DNA of 36,707 nucleotides from Streptomyces aureus (GTDB lineage Bacteria; Actinomycetota; Actinomycetes; Streptomycetales; Streptomycetaceae): NCBI RefSeq assembly GCF_001418135.1, contig NZ_LIPQ01000100.1, forward strand, positions 1 through 36,707, given 5' to 3'. A model generated the notes under the pieces. The model was not told the DNA's origin. It did not search any database and saw only the letters and a list, made by a program, of their open reading frames with translations. Positions within the stretch are counted from its first letter, which is position 1. The number at the start of each line of letters is the position of its first letter. Shown here one piece after another: positions 14,598 through 22,443 of this stretch. Both the position numbers and the translations under genes were made by a program.

Positions 14598-16457
14598 TCA
14601 GAGATGGCGGCGTCGGGCGGTGACGTGCCGGTCGTACTCCTCCCGGGCCTTGACCGCCGACGGGCGGGTCGAGGTCTCGGCCACGGGCACATCCCACCAT
14701 GCCTGGGCCGGGGGCGGGCCCGACACAGTGTCTGGCGTTTCGGTCTCGACGTAGACACATGTGGGAACGGTCGCGGTCCGCGCGTCCGCGAAGGCTTCCC
14801 GCAGGTCACGCACGGTACGGGGGCGCAGCACCCGCATGCCGAGGGAGGCGGCGTTGGCGCCGAGGTCGACGGGGAGCGGCGGGCCGGTGAAGCCGCCGAA
14901 CGGGTCCCGGTGGCGGTAGTCGGTGCCGAACCGCTCGGCGCCGACGGCCTCCGAGAGGCCGCCGATGGAGGCGTAGCCGTGGTTCTGGAGGATGACGACC
15001 TTGATGGGCAGTCCCTCCTGGACGGCGGTGACGATCTCGGTGGGATTCATCAGGTACGTACCGTCGCCGACGAGGGCCCAGACCGGCCGGCCGGGGGCGG
15101 CGAGGGCGACGCCGAGGGCTGCGGGGATCTCGTAGCCCATGCACGAGTAGCCGTATTCGACGTGGTACTGGTCGCGGGACCGGGTCCGCCACAGCTTGTG
15201 CAGGTCGCCGGGGAGCGAGCCGGCGGCGTTGATCAGGATGTCGCTGCCGTCGACCAGAGTGTCGAGTACGCCGAGGACCTGGGCCTGGGTGGGGCGGGCG
15301 TCCTCGTCGGGGACGGCGTACGCGGCGTCGACCTGTTCCTCCCAGTGCGCCTTGGCGAAGATCCACTGGACCATGTCCTGGCGGTGGTCGCCGAGCGCCT
15401 CGGCGAGGGCGGTGAGGCCCTCGCGGGCGTCGGCGACCAGCGGGAGCGCGCCCTGTTTGTGGGCGTCGAAGGCGGCGATGTTGAGGTTGAGGAAGCGGGT
15501 GCCGTCGGGGAAGAGGGTGCCGGAGGCGGTGGTGAAGTCGGTGTAGCGGGTGCCGACGCCGATGATCAGGTCGCTGGTGCGGGCGAGGGCGTTGGCGGTG
15601 GAGCTGCCGGTGTGGCCGATGCCGCCGGTCTCGGCGGGGTGGTCGTACGGCAGGACGCCCTTGCCGGCCTGGGTGGTGGCGACGGGGATGCCGGTCCGTT
15701 CGGCGAAGGTCCGCAGGGCGTCCTCGGCGCGGCTGTGCCGGACGCCTCCGCCCGCGATGACCAGCGGACGTTTCGACGCCTTCACCGCCCGTACGGCGGC
15801 GTCGAGTTCGGTGGTGTCGGGGCGGGGGCGGCGGACCCGCCAGATCCGGTCGGCGAAGAACTCCTCCGGCCAGTCGTACGCCTCCGCCTGCACGTCCTGG
15901 GGCAGCGCCAGGGTCACCGCTCCGGTCTCCACGGGGTCGGCGAGGACCCGCACGGCGGCGAGCGCGGCCGGGACGAGGGCCTCGGGGCGCCCGACGCGGT
16001 CGAAGTATCGGGAGACGGGACGCAGACAGTCGTTGACCGACACGTCGCCCGCGTACGGCACTTCGAGCTGCTGGAGTACGGGGTCGGCGGGGCGGCCCGC
16101 GAAGGTGTCGCCGGGCAGCAGCAGGACGGGCAGCCGGTTGACGGTGGCGAGGGCGGCACCGGTGACGAGGTTGGTGGCGCCGGGGCCGATGGAGGTGGTG
16201 ACGGCGTGGGTGCGCAGCCGGTTGGACTGGCGGGCGTAGCCGACGGCGGCGTGCACCATGGCCTGTTCGTTGCGTCCCTGGTGGTACGGCATGAGGTCGG
16301 GGTACTCGACGAGCGCCTGCCCGATGCCGGCGACGTTGCCGTGGCCGAAGATGCCCCAGGTCGCGGTGATCAGCCGCTGTCGTACGCCGTCGCGTTCGGT
16401 GTACTGCGCGGCGAGGAAGCGCACCAGGGCCTGGGCGACGGTGAGCCGGACGCTCAT
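14598..16457 (-). CDS. iolD: 3D-trihydroxycyclohexane-1,2-dione hydrolase (IolD)
   Basis: A 619-residue thiamine-diphosphate enzyme that opens the ring of 3D-(3,5/4)-trihydroxycyclohexane-1,2-dione to 5-deoxy-glucuronate. The three acetolactate-synthase-like domains are visible. The N-terminal Pyr domain has the cofactor-activating Glu64 in YHQGRNEQAMVHAA. The central domain contains RPLVIAGGGVRHS. The C-terminal PP domain carries VGDGTYLMNPTE followed by ILQNHGYASIGG, the ThDP-binding GDG...N motif. The ATG at 16457 overlaps the iolB stop by 4 bp (ATGA), so translation is coupled. Size matches known IolD proteins. Confidence is high from motifs and operon context. Confidence 0.95.
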   Translation of the reverse strand: MSVRLTVAQALVRFLAAQYTERDGVRQRLITATWGIFGHGNVAGIGQALVEYPDLMPYHQGRNEQAMVHAAVGYARQSNRLRTHAVTTSIGPGATNLVTGAALATVNRLPVLLLPGDTFAGRPADPVLQQLEVPYAGDVSVNDCLRPVSRYFDRVGRPEALVPAALAAVRVLADPVETGAVTLALPQDVQAEAYDWPEEFFADRIWRVRRPRPDTTELDAAVRAVKASKRPLVIAGGGVRHSRAEDALRTFAERTGIPVATTQAGKGVLPYDHPAETGGIGHTGSSTANALARTSDLIIGVGTRYTDFTTASGTLFPDGTRFLNLNIAAFDAHKQGALPLVADAREGLTALAEALGDHRQDMVQWIFAKAHWEEQVDAAYAVPDEDARPTQAQVLGVLDTLVDGSDILINAAGSLPGDLHKLWRTRSRDQYHVEYGYSCMGYEIPAALGVALAAPGRPVWALVGDGTYLMNPTEIVTAVQEGLPIKVVILQNHGYASIGGLSEAVGAERFGTDYRHRDPFGGFTGPPLPVDLGANAASLGMRVLRPRTVRDLREAFADARTATVPTCVYVETETPDTVSGPPPAQAWWDVPVAETSTRPSAVKAREEYDRHVTARRRHL

Positions 16458-17278
16458 GCGTATCCCTCCGTGTGGTCGGGGTGGAAGCAGATCCGCCACT
16501 CCCGTTCGGAGCCGGGGCCGGCCATGACGTTCAGGTAGTACAGCGGGTGTCCGGGCTGGGCGATCGACGGGCCGTGCCAGCCGTCGGGCACGAGGACGGC
16601 GTCACCGTCCCGGACCTCGGCGAGGAGCTCGGCGCCGCCGGGCCGGGAGGGGGAGATCCGCTGGTAGGCGAGGGCGCCCGGGCCGTCGATCTCGTAGTAG
16701 TAGATCTCTTCGAGGACGGACTCGGTGCCGGGGCGGTGCTCGTCGTGCTTGTGCGGCGGGTACGAGGACCAGTTGCCGCCGGGCGTGACGACCTCGACGG
16801 CGATGAGCCGGTCGCAGGCGAAGGCGTCCGCCGAGGCGAAGTTCCGTACCTGGCGGGCGCGGTTGCCGCTGCCGCGGGTCTCGACGGGAACCTCCGGCGC
16901 GGGGCCGTAGCGGGCGGGGAGTCGTCGCTCGCACTTCGCTCCTGCCAAAGCGAAGCGGCCTCCCGCACCGGAGGCGATCTGGGCGTGGGCGTCGCGCGGT
17001 ACATAGGCGAAGTCGGACACTCCGTCGAACACGCCCGTGCGGCCCTGGAGTTCGAGGATCTCTCCGTCGACGCGCACGCTACAGGCACCGGAGAGGGGAA
17101 GCACGACCCATTCGGAATCCCCGCTCTCGAAGGAGTGGATCCCGCCCGGTCCGAGGGTGAGGACCCGGAGGGCGGAGTACGTCCAGCCGGCCCGCCCGGG
17201 GTCGATGTCGAGCCGGTACGGGCCTCGGGCGGCGGTTCCGGCGGGGAGGTGGAGGGACGGGGGGTGACGGGTGCTCAT
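16454..17278 (-). CDS. iolB: 5-deoxy-glucuronate isomerase (IolB)
   Basis: A 274-residue double-cupin metalloenzyme that isomerises 5-deoxy-D-glucuronate to 5-dehydro-2-deoxy-D-gluconate. The C-terminal cupin shows the metal-binding region WSSYPPHKHDEHRPGTES, with two His and a Glu, followed by LEEIYYYEID. The late block VPDGWHGPSIAQPGHPLYYLNVMAGP holds another His and is characteristic of IolB. The N-terminal half has the weaker cupin (VVLPLSGACSVRVDG). The ATG lies 9 bp after the iolC stop. The gene overlaps iolD by 4 bp. Confidence 0.95.
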   Translation of the reverse strand: MSTRHPPSLHLPAGTAARGPYRLDIDPGRAGWTYSALRVLTLGPGGIHSFESGDSEWVVLPLSGACSVRVDGEILELQGRTGVFDGVSDFAYVPRDAHAQIASGAGGRFALAGAKCERRLPARYGPAPEVPVETRGSGNRARQVRNFASADAFACDRLIAVEVVTPGGNWSSYPPHKHDEHRPGTESVLEEIYYYEIDGPGALAYQRISPSRPGGAELLAEVRDGDAVLVPDGWHGPSIAQPGHPLYYLNVMAGPGSEREWRICFHPDHTEGYA

Positions 17279-17287
17279 GACTCACCC

Positions 17288-18283
17288 CTACCCGTTTTCC
17301 GCCAGGGTTCCGGAGCCTGTCGCGAGTGCCTCGGCGATCTCGGCGGCGTACGGCATGGCGGACGAGCAGGCGAGGCGGCCCGCGACGATCGCGCCGGCGG
17401 CGTTGGCGTGGCGCAGGGCGGACTCCAGGTCCCGGCCGGCGAGCAGTCCGTGGACGAGCGCTCCGCCGAACGCGTCGCCCGCACCGAGGCCGTTGACCAC
17501 GTCCACCGGAAGCGGCGGCACCTCGGCGCTCGTCCCGTCGGCGGCGAGCGCGAGGACGCCCCCGGGGCCCCGTTTGACGACGGCGAGCCGGAGGCCGGTG
17601 TCCCCTCCGGCGGCGAGCAGTGCGCGGGCGGCCGCGTACGGCTCGCGCTCCCCCGTCGCGACCTCGCACTCGTCGACGTTGCCGACGACGACGGTCGCGT
17701 GCCGCAGCGCCTCGGCGTAGTACGGGCGGGCGGCCGCCGGGTCCGTCCAGAACATCGGCCGCCAGTCCAGGTCGAGCACCGTCACCTCCCGCCCGGACCT
17801 GGCCCGCAGGGCCTCCAGGGTCGCGGTGCGGCTCGGCTGGGCGCAGAGGCCCGTGCCGGTCGCCCAGAGGACCTGGGCGGCGCGGATCGCGTCGAGGTCC
17901 AGCTCGTGGGGGTGGATCTCCAGGTCGGGGGCCTTGGGGCGGCGGTAGAAGGTGAGGGGGAAGTCGTCGGGCGGGAAGAGGGCGCAGAAGGTGACGGGGG
18001 TGGGGTACGCGTCCACCTCGGTCACCCAGCGGTCGTCCACCCCGAAGCCCTTCAGCTCGCGGCGCAGATAGGTGCCGAAGGGGTCGGCGCCGGTGCGGGA
18101 GACGAGTGCGGTGCGCAGGCCGAGCCGGGCGGCGGCGACGGCGACGTTCGCCGGGGAGCCGCCGAGGAATTTGGCGAAGGTGTCGACCCGGTCGAGCCCG
18201 ACCCCGGTCTGGAGCGGGTACAGGTCCACGCCGAGGCGCCCCATGGTGATCAGGTCGTACGGCTCCGACTCCACCCGCGCCAC
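17288..18283 (-). CDS. iolC: 5-dehydro-2-deoxygluconokinase (IolC)
   Basis: A 331-residue PfkB-family kinase that phosphorylates 5-dehydro-2-deoxy-D-gluconate. Near the N-terminus it has LITMGRLGVDLYPLQTGVGL (about 11-30), typical of IolC, followed by the first PfkB signature FLGGSPANVAVAAARLG (39-55). The second signature is VDVVNGLGAGDAFGGALVHG with catalytic Asp270. It is the first gene of the operon. I kept the GTG start at 18283; a GTG at 18274 preceded by AGAGGTGG, or the ATG at residue 14, are possible. The predicted promoter at 18309-18338 implies a very short leader of about 19 nt. The aldolase IolJ and the dehydrogenase IolG are not encoded in this window. Confidence 0.93.
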   Translation of the reverse strand: MARVESEPYDLITMGRLGVDLYPLQTGVGLDRVDTFAKFLGGSPANVAVAAARLGLRTALVSRTGADPFGTYLRRELKGFGVDDRWVTEVDAYPTPVTFCALFPPDDFPLTFYRRPKAPDLEIHPHELDLDAIRAAQVLWATGTGLCAQPSRTATLEALRARSGREVTVLDLDWRPMFWTDPAAARPYYAEALRHATVVVGNVDECEVATGEREPYAAARALLAAGGDTGLRLAVVKRGPGGVLALAADGTSAEVPPLPVDVVNGLGAGDAFGGALVHGLLAGRDLESALRHANAAGAIVAGRLACSSAMPYAAEIAEALATGSGTLAENG

Positions 18284-18308
18284 CTCTCGCGTCCGGCTTC
18301 CGCACCCA

Positions 18309-18338
18309 GGTCTAGCCGTCCGCCGGGAGGCGTGTCAA
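18309..18338 (-). promoter_or_regulatory. Promoter of the iolC-iolB-iolD-mmsA operon
   Basis: On the minus strand TTGACA (18338-18333) is separated by 18 nt from TAGACC (18314-18309). TAG-type -10 boxes are common in Streptomyces. The predicted start is near 18302. Confidence 0.6.
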
Positions 18339-18342
18339 CGAT

Positions 18343-18354
18343 ATGTCCGGACAT
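18343..18354. promoter_or_regulatory. GntR-like palindromic operator of the iol divergent region
   Basis: ATGTCCGGACAT is a perfect 12-bp palindrome lying 5 bp upstream of the iolC -35 box and about 80 bp before the iolE-like gene. The TGTnnnnACA core is the kind bound by GntR-family proteins. No iol regulator gene is present in the window. A tandem 10-mer (CGTGCGGGCC, 18364-18373 and 18374-18383) lies next to it. Confidence 0.55.
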
Positions 18355-18432
18355 TCTGACGACCGTGCGGGCCCGTGCGGGCCGGAGCGGCCTCCTTGAC
18401 GCTGCTCGCGGGCCCCGGTCAAGGTGGCAGGC

Positions 18433-19368
18433 ATGACGACGCCGTCACCGCAGCCGCCCTCCCCCCCGTCCCCTTCCCCGTCCCGTATCCGGATCGGCTC
18501 CGCCCCGGACTCCTGGGGGGTGTGGTTCCCCGACGATCCCCGGCAGGTGCCGTGGCAGCGCTTCCTGGACGAGGTGTCCGGCTCGGGCTACGAGTGGATC
18601 GAGCTCGGCCCGTACGGCTATCTGCCCACCGACCCGGCCGTCCTGACGGAGGAGACCGCGCGGCGCGGGCTGCGGGTCTCGGCGGGGACGGTCTTCACCG
18701 GCCTGCACCACGGCCCGGACGTCTGGGACCGGACCTGGGCGCACGTCGCCGAGAACGCGGCCCTGGCGCAGGCGGTGGGCGCGGGCCATCTGGTCGTCAT
18801 CCCGTCGTTCTGGCGGGACGACCGGACGGGCGAGGTCCTGGAGGACCGGACGCTCACCGCCGCGCAGTGGCGGGACCTGACGGGGCTCACCGAGCGGCTC
18901 GGCCGGGAGGTGCGCGAGCGGTACGGGCTGCGGATCGTCGTCCATCCGCATGCCGACACCCACCTGGACGACGAGGAGAGCGTGACGCGGTTCCTGGACG
19001 CGACCGACCCGGAGGCGGTCTCGCTCTGTCTGGACACCGGGCACTACGCGTACGCCGGCGGGGACAGCGTGAAACTGATCGAGGCGTACGGCGAGCGGAT
19101 CGGCTACCTGCACCTCAAGCAGGTCGACCCGGAGATCCTGGCGGGTGTGGTGGCCGAGGGCGTGCCGTTCGGGCCGGCGGTGGCGCGCGGGGTGATGTGC
19201 GAGCCGCCGTCCGGGGTGCCCGCCCTGGAACCGGTGCTCGCGGCCGCCGCGGCCCTGGACGTGGACCTGTTCGCGATCGTCGAGCAGGACATGTACCCCT
19301 GCGAGCCGGACGTCCCGTACCCGATCGCGCTCCGCACCCGGCGCTATCTCCGCTCCTGCGGCGTGTGA
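18433..19368 (+). CDS. iolE: IolE-like inosose dehydratase / sugar-phosphate isomerase fold protein
   Basis: A 311-residue TIM-barrel protein of the xylose-isomerase-like superfamily. It begins, after a Pro/Ser-rich leader (about 5-20), with RIGSAPDSWGVWFPDDP, the IolE-type start, and continues GYEWIELGPYGYLPTD. Metal-ligand positions are suggested by VVHPHADTHLDDEE (about 175-188), LCLDTGHYAYAGGD (about 197-210), LHLKQVDPE and the Glu in FAIVEQDMYP. IolE removes water from scyllo-inosose to give the substrate of IolD. Divergence from the iolCBD-mmsA operon supports this step; a related inosose isomerase cannot be excluded. I chose the ATG at 18433 (AAGGTGG 5 nt upstream) over a GTG at 18424. 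Confidence 0.82.
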   Translation: MTTPSPQPPSPPSPSPSRIRIGSAPDSWGVWFPDDPRQVPWQRFLDEVSGSGYEWIELGPYGYLPTDPAVLTEETARRGLRVSAGTVFTGLHHGPDVWDRTWAHVAENAALAQAVGAGHLVVIPSFWRDDRTGEVLEDRTLTAAQWRDLTGLTERLGREVRERYGLRIVVHPHADTHLDDEESVTRFLDATDPEAVSLCLDTGHYAYAGGDSVKLIEAYGERIGYLHLKQVDPEILAGVVAEGVPFGPAVARGVMCEPPSGVPALEPVLAAAAALDVDLFAIVEQDMYPCEPDVPYPIALRTRRYLRSCGV

Positions 19369-19641
19369 TCGGCGCGCGACCGGCGTATATCCCTCCGGCC
19401 AGGGGCACCGCACGCGGACACACCGAGGCCCCGATGCCGCGCTTTCGTCACACACGTCACTTCGTCGTCACGCATATCTCCGTTACGCGGGCTTTCCGTC
19501 ACAGGCCCTCGACAGGCGTTCTCCTCCTGCCTGACGGGGTCGTTGCAGGGGGCAATGGATCAGTGATCGCCATCGCATGCCCGCAGCGCCCCCGAACGGC
19601 ACCCCCGCCGCCGCTGCGTGGCGCGCAGGGAGGTACCAGGC
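19369..19641. other. Intergenic region with repeated CGTCAC hexamers
   Basis: No gene was recognised in this stretch. CGTCAC occurs at 19446, 19455, 19466 and 19497, plus CGTTAC at 19481, within 57 bp. A small palindrome GATCA-G-TGATC lies near 19557. It precedes the small HTH gene at 19642. Confidence 0.45.
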
Positions 19642-19839
19642 ATGACGGACAGAACGCTCTGGTCGTACAAGGACATCGCCGCACACATCCGGGTGCAGCC
19701 CGACACGGTCCGCTCGTACCGGAAGCACGGACTGCTGCCGGCCCCCGACCAGGTGGCGTCGGGCAAGCCCTACTGGTACGCGGACACGATCCGCGCCTGG
19801 GTCGCCAGCCGCCCCGGCAACCGGGGCCGCCGCGACTGA
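19642..19839 (+). CDS. Small AlpA/MerR-like helix-turn-helix protein
   Basis: A 65-residue protein that is essentially a single winged HTH. WSYKDIAAHIRVQPDTVRSYRKHGLLPAPD (7-36) gives two helices of a MerR/excisionase-type reading head with a turn at RVQPDTV. YWYADTIRAWVASRPGNRGRRD follows as wing and basic tail. Proteins of this type regulate excision of mobile elements or act as small local regulators. GGGAGG lies about 8 nt upstream of the ATG at 19642. No integrase, attachment site or phage gene is nearby, so a chromosomal role is more likely. It ends in front of a strong hairpin. Confidence 0.85.
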   Translation: MTDRTLWSYKDIAAHIRVQPDTVRSYRKHGLLPAPDQVASGKPYWYADTIRAWVASRPGNRGRRD

Positions 19840-19867
19840 CCTGACGTACCGCCCCTTCTCTCCACCC

Positions 19868-19904
19868 GCAGGGCCGGACCCGGTGATCCCGGGCCCGGCC
19901 CTGC
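19868..19904. terminator. Hairpin terminator between the HTH gene and the MMPL gene
   Basis: A 10-bp outer stem GCAGGGCCGG (19868-19877 with 19895-19904) encloses an inner CCCGG/CCGGG stem with a TGAT loop. It lies 28 bp after the HTH stop codon, between convergent genes. Confidence 0.7.
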
Positions 19905-19945
19905 GCGTGTCCCGAAGGCGTGCGAGGAGGCGCCTCACCAAGGAG

Positions 19946-19990
19946 TGTCACGAAGGCCTGTCATGAAGGCCTGTCACGAGGGCCTGTCAC
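19946..19990. repeat. 13-bp tandem repeat at the 3' end of the MMPL gene
   Basis: TGTCACGAAGGCC (19946-19958) is followed by TGTCATGAAGGCC (19959-19971), TGTCACGAGGGCC (19972-19984) and a partial TGTCAC (19985-19990). The array ends at the MMPL stop codon (19987-19989), so the TGA itself is part of the last copy. Confidence 0.85.
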
Positions 19991-22281
19991 CGGTGGAGCG
20001 GGGTCATCTCCCTGCGCTCCTCGGCCATCGCGCCCCCGTCCGGCGCCGGCGCGGGCGTGTCCGACTCGCTGATGCCGAAGCGGTCGTGGAAGCGCCGCAG
20101 CGGGCCGGGGGCCCACCAGGTGAGGCGGCCGGTCAGCTTCATCACGGAGGGGACGAGGAGGCTGCGGACCACCATGGCGTCCATGAGGACGGCGAGGGCG
20201 ACGCCGAGGCCGAGCATCTTGGTGTTGGTGACGCGGGAGGTGCCGATGGCGACCATGACGACGGCGAGGATCACGGCGGCCGCGGTGATGAGGCCGCCGG
20301 TGCGGCGCAGGCCGAAGCGGACGGAGTGCTCGTGGTCGCCGGTGCGGTCGTACTCCTCCTTGATGCGGGAGAGCAGGAACACCCCGTAGTCCATGGAGAG
20401 TCCGAAGGCCACGCAGAACATGAGCACCGGCAGGGTGGTCTCGATGTCCCCGGTGGGGGTGAACCCCAGGAGTCCCGCGAGGTGCCCGTCCTGGAAGACC
20501 CAGACCACCGCGCCGAACATCGCCGTGAGGCTGAGCGCGTTGAGGACGACGGCCTGGACGGGGATGAGGACGCTGCCGGTGAGCAGGAAGACCAGGAGCA
20601 GGGTGACGAGCACGATGATCGCCGCCGCCCAGGGCAGCCGCTCGGCGAGGGCGTCCTTGGAATCGACGAGGACGGCCGCCTGTCCGGTGACGGAGGTATC
20701 GAACGGGGCGGGTGCGGCGCGCAGTTCGGCCACGGTCCGCTGGGCCCCGTCGCCGACGGTCTCGCCCTCGGGGACGACGGTGAAGTAGGCGTGGCCGCCG
20801 GCGGCGGTCACCGGCCCGTCGGCCCGGACCACACCGTCGAGTGCGCCGATCCGGTCCCGGAAGGCCGCGTACTGCGCCGGGGTGGCCTCGCCCTCGGCGA
20901 GGACGGTGAGGGTGCCGCCGGGGTCGCCGGGGAAGCCGTGCCGCAGCTCGTCCTGGACGACCCGGGAGGCGGCGGTGACGGGGAGCTGACGGTCGTCGGC
21001 GGTGCCGAACCTCACTCCCAGGAAGGGCAGTCCGAGGAGGACGAGTCCGGCGGTGGTGAGGACGGCGAAGACCGGCGCCCGGCGCATCACGAGCGTGGCG
21101 GCCCGCCCCCAGCCCGTGCCCTCGCCGTCCCCGGCGGGGGCCGCGCCCGGCGCCCGGCCGCGCCGGAGGAGGCGCCGCAGGTCGAGCGCGTTGACCCGGT
21201 CGCCGAGCAGCACGAGGGCCGCCGGGAGCAGGGTGAGGGCCGCGGTCGCGGCGAGCAGGACCACGGCGATCCCGGCGTACGCGAAGGAGCGCAGGAAGTA
21301 CTGCGGGAAGACCAGCATCGCGGCGAGCGAGACGGCGACGGTCAGGGCGGAGAAGAGCACGGTCCGCCCGGCGGTGCGCAGGGTGGTGCGGACGGCGGTG
21401 TACGAGTCGGCCCCGGTGGCGAGCTCCTCGCGGTAGCGGCGGACGACGAACAGGGCGTAGTCGATGGCGAGTCCGAGGCCGAGGGCCGTCGTCAGGTTCT
21501 GCGCGAAGACGGAGACGTCGGTGAACTCGGTGATGCCGCGCAGGACGGCGTTGGTGCCGAGGATGGCGACGATGCCGACGCCGAGCGGCAGCAGGGCGGC
21601 GACGGCGCTGCCGAAGACCATGACGAGCAGGATCAGGGTGAGGGGCAGGGCGATGAGCTCGGCCCGCAGCAGGTCCTCCTGGATGACCGTCTGCATCTCG
21701 TGGCGCACGGCGAGTCCGCCGCCGAGGGAGACCTCGACGGGGCCGTGGGTGCCCCGGTACTCGGGGGCGATCCGGTCGAGGACCGCGGCCGCGTCCTTCT
21801 CCTCGCCGGCGATCCGGGCGGCTATCACGGCCTTGCGGCCGTCCTCGGAGCGGAGGGCGGGCGAGCCGGTGGACCAGTAGGAGCCGACGCCGTCGACGCC
21901 CGGCTCGGCGTCGAGCCGCTCGGCGAGCCGGCGGGCCTCGGCGGCGACCGCGGGCGCGTCGGCGCCGGCCGCTCCGGCGTCGACGAGCAGGAGCAGATTG
22001 GGCTGGGAGCCGGGGAACTGGCGCCCGAGGGCCTCGGTCGCGTACGTGGACTCGGCGGCCGGGTCCTCCCAGCCGCCGCTGCCCATCCGGTCGGCGACCC
22101 CGCCGCCGGCCAGGACCGCGAGGGCGGTGAGGACGAGGGCGACGAGCAGGGTCAGGCGCGGCCGGACGGTCACGAACCGCGTCCAGCCGCTCGTCCCCTC
22201 GCCCTTCGGCGATCGGCCGCCACCCGCTGGGGGCCCGCTGGATCCGGCCCCGCCGGGCGCTGATTTCTTGACTTCGGCCAT
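19987..22281 (-). CDS. MMPL-family RND exporter
   Basis: A 764-residue membrane transporter of the MmpL/RND superfamily. It shows the two-fold layout: TM1 (LTLLVALVLTALAVLAGGG, about 44-62), an extracytoplasmic loop, then five clustered TM segments including LTTALGLGLAIDYALFVVRRYREEL (about 262-286) with the proton-relay Asp-Tyr pair. A second TM1 near 425 (PVFAVLTTAGLVLLGLPFLG), a second loop, and a second cluster with CVAFGLSMDYGVFLLSRIKEEYD follow. These GL(A/S)-x-DY motifs are hallmarks of MmpL proteins, which export lipids or hydrophobic compounds. The ATG is preceded by GAAGGGG. The gene is divergent from a TetR gene, with inverted repeats in between, so it is probably its main target. 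The substrate is unknown. Confidence 0.93.
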   Translation of the reverse strand: MAEVKKSAPGGAGSSGPPAGGGRSPKGEGTSGWTRFVTVRPRLTLLVALVLTALAVLAGGGVADRMGSGGWEDPAAESTYATEALGRQFPGSQPNLLLLVDAGAAGADAPAVAAEARRLAERLDAEPGVDGVGSYWSTGSPALRSEDGRKAVIAARIAGEEKDAAAVLDRIAPEYRGTHGPVEVSLGGGLAVRHEMQTVIQEDLLRAELIALPLTLILLVMVFGSAVAALLPLGVGIVAILGTNAVLRGITEFTDVSVFAQNLTTALGLGLAIDYALFVVRRYREELATGADSYTAVRTTLRTAGRTVLFSALTVAVSLAAMLVFPQYFLRSFAYAGIAVVLLAATAALTLLPAALVLLGDRVNALDLRRLLRRGRAPGAAPAGDGEGTGWGRAATLVMRRAPVFAVLTTAGLVLLGLPFLGVRFGTADDRQLPVTAASRVVQDELRHGFPGDPGGTLTVLAEGEATPAQYAAFRDRIGALDGVVRADGPVTAAGGHAYFTVVPEGETVGDGAQRTVAELRAAPAPFDTSVTGQAAVLVDSKDALAERLPWAAAIIVLVTLLLVFLLTGSVLIPVQAVVLNALSLTAMFGAVVWVFQDGHLAGLLGFTPTGDIETTLPVLMFCVAFGLSMDYGVFLLSRIKEEYDRTGDHEHSVRFGLRRTGGLITAAAVILAVVMVAIGTSRVTNTKMLGLGVALAVLMDAMVVRSLLVPSVMKLTGRLTWWAPGPLRRFHDRFGISESDTPAPAPDGGAMAEERREMTPLHR

Positions 22282-22344
22282 GACGAGGTGTCCCCTTCAC
22301 CTGACCCCTGTGCTCGCTTCCCGGCAGGTCACATGGGTCGCCCA

Positions 22345-22422
22345 TTGCCATAGACTGGCAAACACGAGTGATCACTCGCGTTTCTCAAGAATGCGAGCGA
22401 CCTCTCGCGTTTGTCAAACGTG
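22345..22422. promoter_or_regulatory. Cluster of TetR-type operators between MMPL and TetR genes
   Basis: Three inverted repeats lie in 78 bp. (a) TTGCCA-N5-TGGCAA at 22345-22361. (b) A perfect 14-bp palindrome CGAGTGATCACTCG at 22365-22378, extended by AAAC (22360-22363) and GTTT (22380-22383) to 24 bp with one mismatched pair. (c) GTTTG-T-CAAAC at 22409-22419. The stretch from 22365 is repeated, about 29 bp further on, from 22394 with several changes. This is what a repressor site controlling both genes would look like. Confidence 0.7.
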
Positions 22423-22443
22423 TGAGGAGAGCTGGGGACAGCC

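Noticed and set aside
14604..16538. Long plus-strand frame opposite iolD
   Set aside because: It is a mirror of a high-GC coding region; the minus strand encodes a clear IolD with cofactor motifs, while the plus-strand translation is low-complexity Gly/Val/Asp-rich.
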